The notes under the pieces were generated by a model. That model saw nothing but the letters and a program-made list of their open reading frames with translations. It was not told the origin of the DNA and made no database searches. DNA of 64,000 nucleotides, taken from Hyphomonas sediminis (GTDB taxonomy: Bacteria > Pseudomonadota > Alphaproteobacteria > Caulobacterales > Hyphomonadaceae). Both the position numbers and the translations under genes were made by a program. The stretch is from NCBI RefSeq assembly GCF_019679475.1, contig NZ_JAIEZP010000001.1, positions 186,001 to 250,000 on the forward strand, in the 5' to 3' direction. Of this stretch, positions 61,965-64,000 are shown piece by piece (positions within the stretch are counted from its first letter, which is position 1; each line of letters starts with the position of its first letter).

Positions 61965-64000
61965 ATGAGCCGGAAAACAGACTCGAAGTACGTCTTGTTG
62001 GCAGGCGCTTCGGCGCTCGCCATCAGCTTCTTCGGTGCAGCCCATGCCCAAGAAGAGACCGCGCCAGACAATGACCGTCGCCTGGGCACCGTCACCGTCA
62101 CCACGCAGAAAGTCGAGCAATCCATTCAGGACGTTCCGATCGCCGTTTCGGCTTTCGACGAAGACGCCCTGAATAAATTGCAGCTTTCGGGCGGCCCTGA
62201 TCTCGTCAAATCTATTCCGAACGTGTCGTTCACGCGCGGCCACTTCAACGGCTACAACTTCAAGATCCGCGGCATCGGCGCCGACCTTGTCGCCCAGTCG
62301 GGCGATGCCGGCGTCGGCATCCACCAGAACGATGTTCCGCTCACGGCAAACCGCCTGTTCGAAGCGGAATTCTTCGACATGGAGCGGATCGAGGTGCTGC
62401 GTGGCCCGCAGGGAACGCTGTATGGCCGGAACGCAACGGGCGGCGTGTTCAACGCCATTACCGCCAAGCCGGTTCTCGAAGAGTGGCAGGGCAATGCGTC
62501 CGTGACTCTCGGCAACTACAATACCCGCAAATACAAAGGCATGGTCAACGTGCCGATCGGCGAGAAGGTCGCTGTGCGTCTGGCCGGCTCCTACCTCGAG
62601 CGCAGCGGCTATGCGGACAACGCCGTCACGGGCCGCTCGATCGATGGCCGCGAGCTTTACGGCATCCGGGCCACGGTGCTCGCGGAGCCGACCGACCGCA
62701 TTCGCGGCTGGCTCTCCTACGAATATTTCGAGGAAGATGATGACCGTCTGCGCGTCGGCAAGCAGCTGTGTAAGAAAGATCCGCTGGAAACCTCCTATGC
62801 GGGCATTCCAATCAGCTTCCTTGACCAGACTGTAACCTCGCTCGGCTGTCAGGCTGCACCGCTGTCGCAAATGGACGGCCGCGTGAACTCGGTCGGTACG
62901 CTGGGCGGTGGCATGGGTGTTCTGGCCGGCCTGCTGAGCGGCGACGCCTTCACGCAACCTGCCAACCTGAACCTGCGTGAAATCGAATCCGCATACGATC
63001 CGCAATTCTACGCGGACCAGGAGCTGATCACCGGCAAGCTGGAATTCGACCTGACCGACAGCCTGCGACTGACCTATCTGGGCAGTTACAGCGAAACCAG
63101 CTCGGTCTCGGTTGAGGACTACAACAAGCAATCGCCGACCATCGCCTTCAACGCCAATGGCGTGCCCCTCTTCGGCTCGCTGGACACAACCTTCGGGGCC
63201 GGCTTCAGCGCCGCCCTGTATCAGGGCCTGTTCCCCGGCGGCGTGGTGAACGATCCGATCCTTGGCGCCTCCAGCTTCTTCCGCACGTTCGACGTGGCCG
63301 GCGGCAGCTCTGAGCAGGTCTCGCACGAGCTTCGTCTGCAGTCAGACTATGATGGCCCCTTCAACTTCAACCTCGGTGTCATCGCGGTTGACTATGAAGC
63401 CATCGATCCGCAGGCGAACAACACCGACGGCTATTTCGTGATCTCGAACTCGCTGACGGCGCTTGCAATGCTCAACAACGCGCTGGGTGGCGCGCTGTTC
63501 TGTGCGGCGGGTACGCCTTGCGCCGCAGCCATCCCGGCGGGCCCTGGACGCGAAGTGCCGCTCGACACTGCCGGCACGATCGAAGGGCTCGACTTCTCCG
63601 GCCTCGGCGGTCAGTACTTCCGCTCGCTGTCACCGTATGAGCTGAGCTCGGTAGCTGTGTTCGGCGAAGGTTATTACGACATCTCCGACAATCTGAAGGC
63701 GACGGTCGGCCTGCGCTATACGCAGGATGAGAAGAGCCAGCAGAACGTCCCCACCTTCCTGTTCGTGCCGGCTGGCGTTTATGGCCCCGGGACTTCGCAG
63801 AACGGTGTTCCAATCAACCCGGCCTCCATCCCCGGCGCAGCCGCAGATGCAGGCGGCGATGGTACGTTCAACTCGAAGTTCGAGGAAGTGACGGGCCGCG
63901 CGGGTCTCGACTGGCGTCCGGACCTGGGCTTCACGGATGATACGCTGATCTACGGCTTCTATTCGCGGGGCTATAAAGGCGGTGGCATCAACCCGCCGCA
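61965..64000 (+). CDS. TonB-dependent outer-membrane receptor, 3' end outside window
   Basis: The open frame runs from ATG 61965 to the right edge, about 678 residues. Signal peptide YVLLAGASALAISFFGAAHA; a TonB-box-like/plug start LGTVTVTTQKVEQSIQDVPI; plug motifs IRGIGADLVAQSGDAGVGI and IEVLRGPQGTLYGRNATGG; then beta-barrel strands (LRLTYLGSYSETSSVSVEDY, LIYGFYSRGYKGGG). The pattern VEQSIQDVPIAVSAF is the type seen in many alphaproteobacterial receptors of unknown or sterol/carbohydrate-type cargo. Substrate unknown. AGGGGAGGA precedes the start. Confidence 0.93.
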   Translation, partial: MSRKTDSKYVLLAGASALAISFFGAAHAQEETAPDNDRRLGTVTVTTQKVEQSIQDVPIAVSAFDEDALNKLQLSGGPDLVKSIPNVSFTRGHFNGYNFKIRGIGADLVAQSGDAGVGIHQNDVPLTANRLFEAEFFDMERIEVLRGPQGTLYGRNATGGVFNAITAKPVLEEWQGNASVTLGNYNTRKYKGMVNVPIGEKVAVRLAGSYLERSGYADNAVTGRSIDGRELYGIRATVLAEPTDRIRGWLSYEYFEEDDDRLRVGKQLCKKDPLETSYAGIPISFLDQTVTSLGCQAAPLSQMDGRVNSVGTLGGGMGVLAGLLSGDAFTQPANLNLREIESAYDPQFYADQELITGKLEFDLTDSLRLTYLGSYSETSSVSVEDYNKQSPTIAFNANGVPLFGSLDTTFGAGFSAALYQGLFPGGVVNDPILGASSFFRTFDVAGGSSEQVSHELRLQSDYDGPFNFNLGVIAVDYEAIDPQANNTDGYFVISNSLTALAMLNNALGGALFCAAGTPCAAAIPAGPGREVPLDTAGTIEGLDFSGLGGQYFRSLSPYELSSVAVFGEGYYDISDNLKATVGLRYTQDEKSQQNVPTFLFVPAGVYGPGTSQNGVPINPASIPGAAADAGGDGTFNSKFEEVTGRAGLDWRPDLGFTDDTLIYGFYSRGYKGGGINPP

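Overview
The window is GC-rich, compactly coded alphaproteobacterial chromosome. Gene order (rpsT-dnaA, dnaN-recF, gyrB close by), a short HisG with a separate HisZ, the carboxynorspermidine route, abundant thioesterase/VOC/P450 genes and a TonB-dependent receptor suggest the Hyphomonadaceae/Caulobacterales area, perhaps a Hyphomonas-like marine bacterium. That placement is inferred from gene content; no marker gene could be searched. No insertion sequence, prophage or CRISPR array is visible.

Layout. 1-12.4 kb: argF (running off the left edge), an ABM-fold protein, a three-gene spermidine-type cluster (carboxynorspermidine dehydrogenase, a small membrane protein, carboxynorspermidine decarboxylase), a nitrilase-family amidase, a lipase, a large AAA/LuxR regulator, a small predicted ATPase, a thioesterase and argD. 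12.4-16.5 kb: a promoter with a folded untranslated stretch, then the overlapping operon hisS-hisZ-hisG, preceded by a probable histidine leader peptide with six consecutive His codons. 16.5-25.4 kb: ChrA and TerC transporters, a thioesterase, a PLA2-like lipoprotein, a TetR-rubredoxin pair divergent from a P450, an ABC1/UbiB-like kinase and an enoyl-CoA hydratase.

25.4-42.8 kb: the replication block rpsT, dnaA, dnaN, an ABM-fold lipoprotein, recF; a five-gene operon headed by the glutathione-dependent formaldehyde dehydrogenase, with S-formylglutathione hydrolase nearby; hemN; a DEAD-box helicase; gyrB, followed by an AT-richer orphan membrane protein. 42.8-54.6 kb: a VOC protein, a CDF metal exporter, trxB, a TPR-like protein, an FAD oxidoreductase, a CAU tRNA, a patatin/beta-barrel protein, a CBS-containing hybrid kinase, a ClpP-like protease and recQ. 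54.6-64 kb: a polytopic membrane protein, a pirin and a lipoprotein MsrB (redox/stress group), an MscS channel, the queC-queE-queD 7-deazaguanine operon and the start of a TonB-dependent receptor.

The most notable signals are regulatory and contextual: the His6 leader before hisS; an apparent promoter leading directly into a long hairpin at about 12.6 kb; an orphan rho-independent terminator at about 9.65 kb; an identical 13-base element before msrB and its downstream neighbour; a QueD whose usual catalytic cysteine is a tyrosine; an ABM lipoprotein wedged between dnaN and recF; and an AT-rich orphan after gyrB. Several dispersed palindromic intergenic elements occur. Nothing here is a complete, clearly new multi-gene system; the best candidates are set out in the findings.
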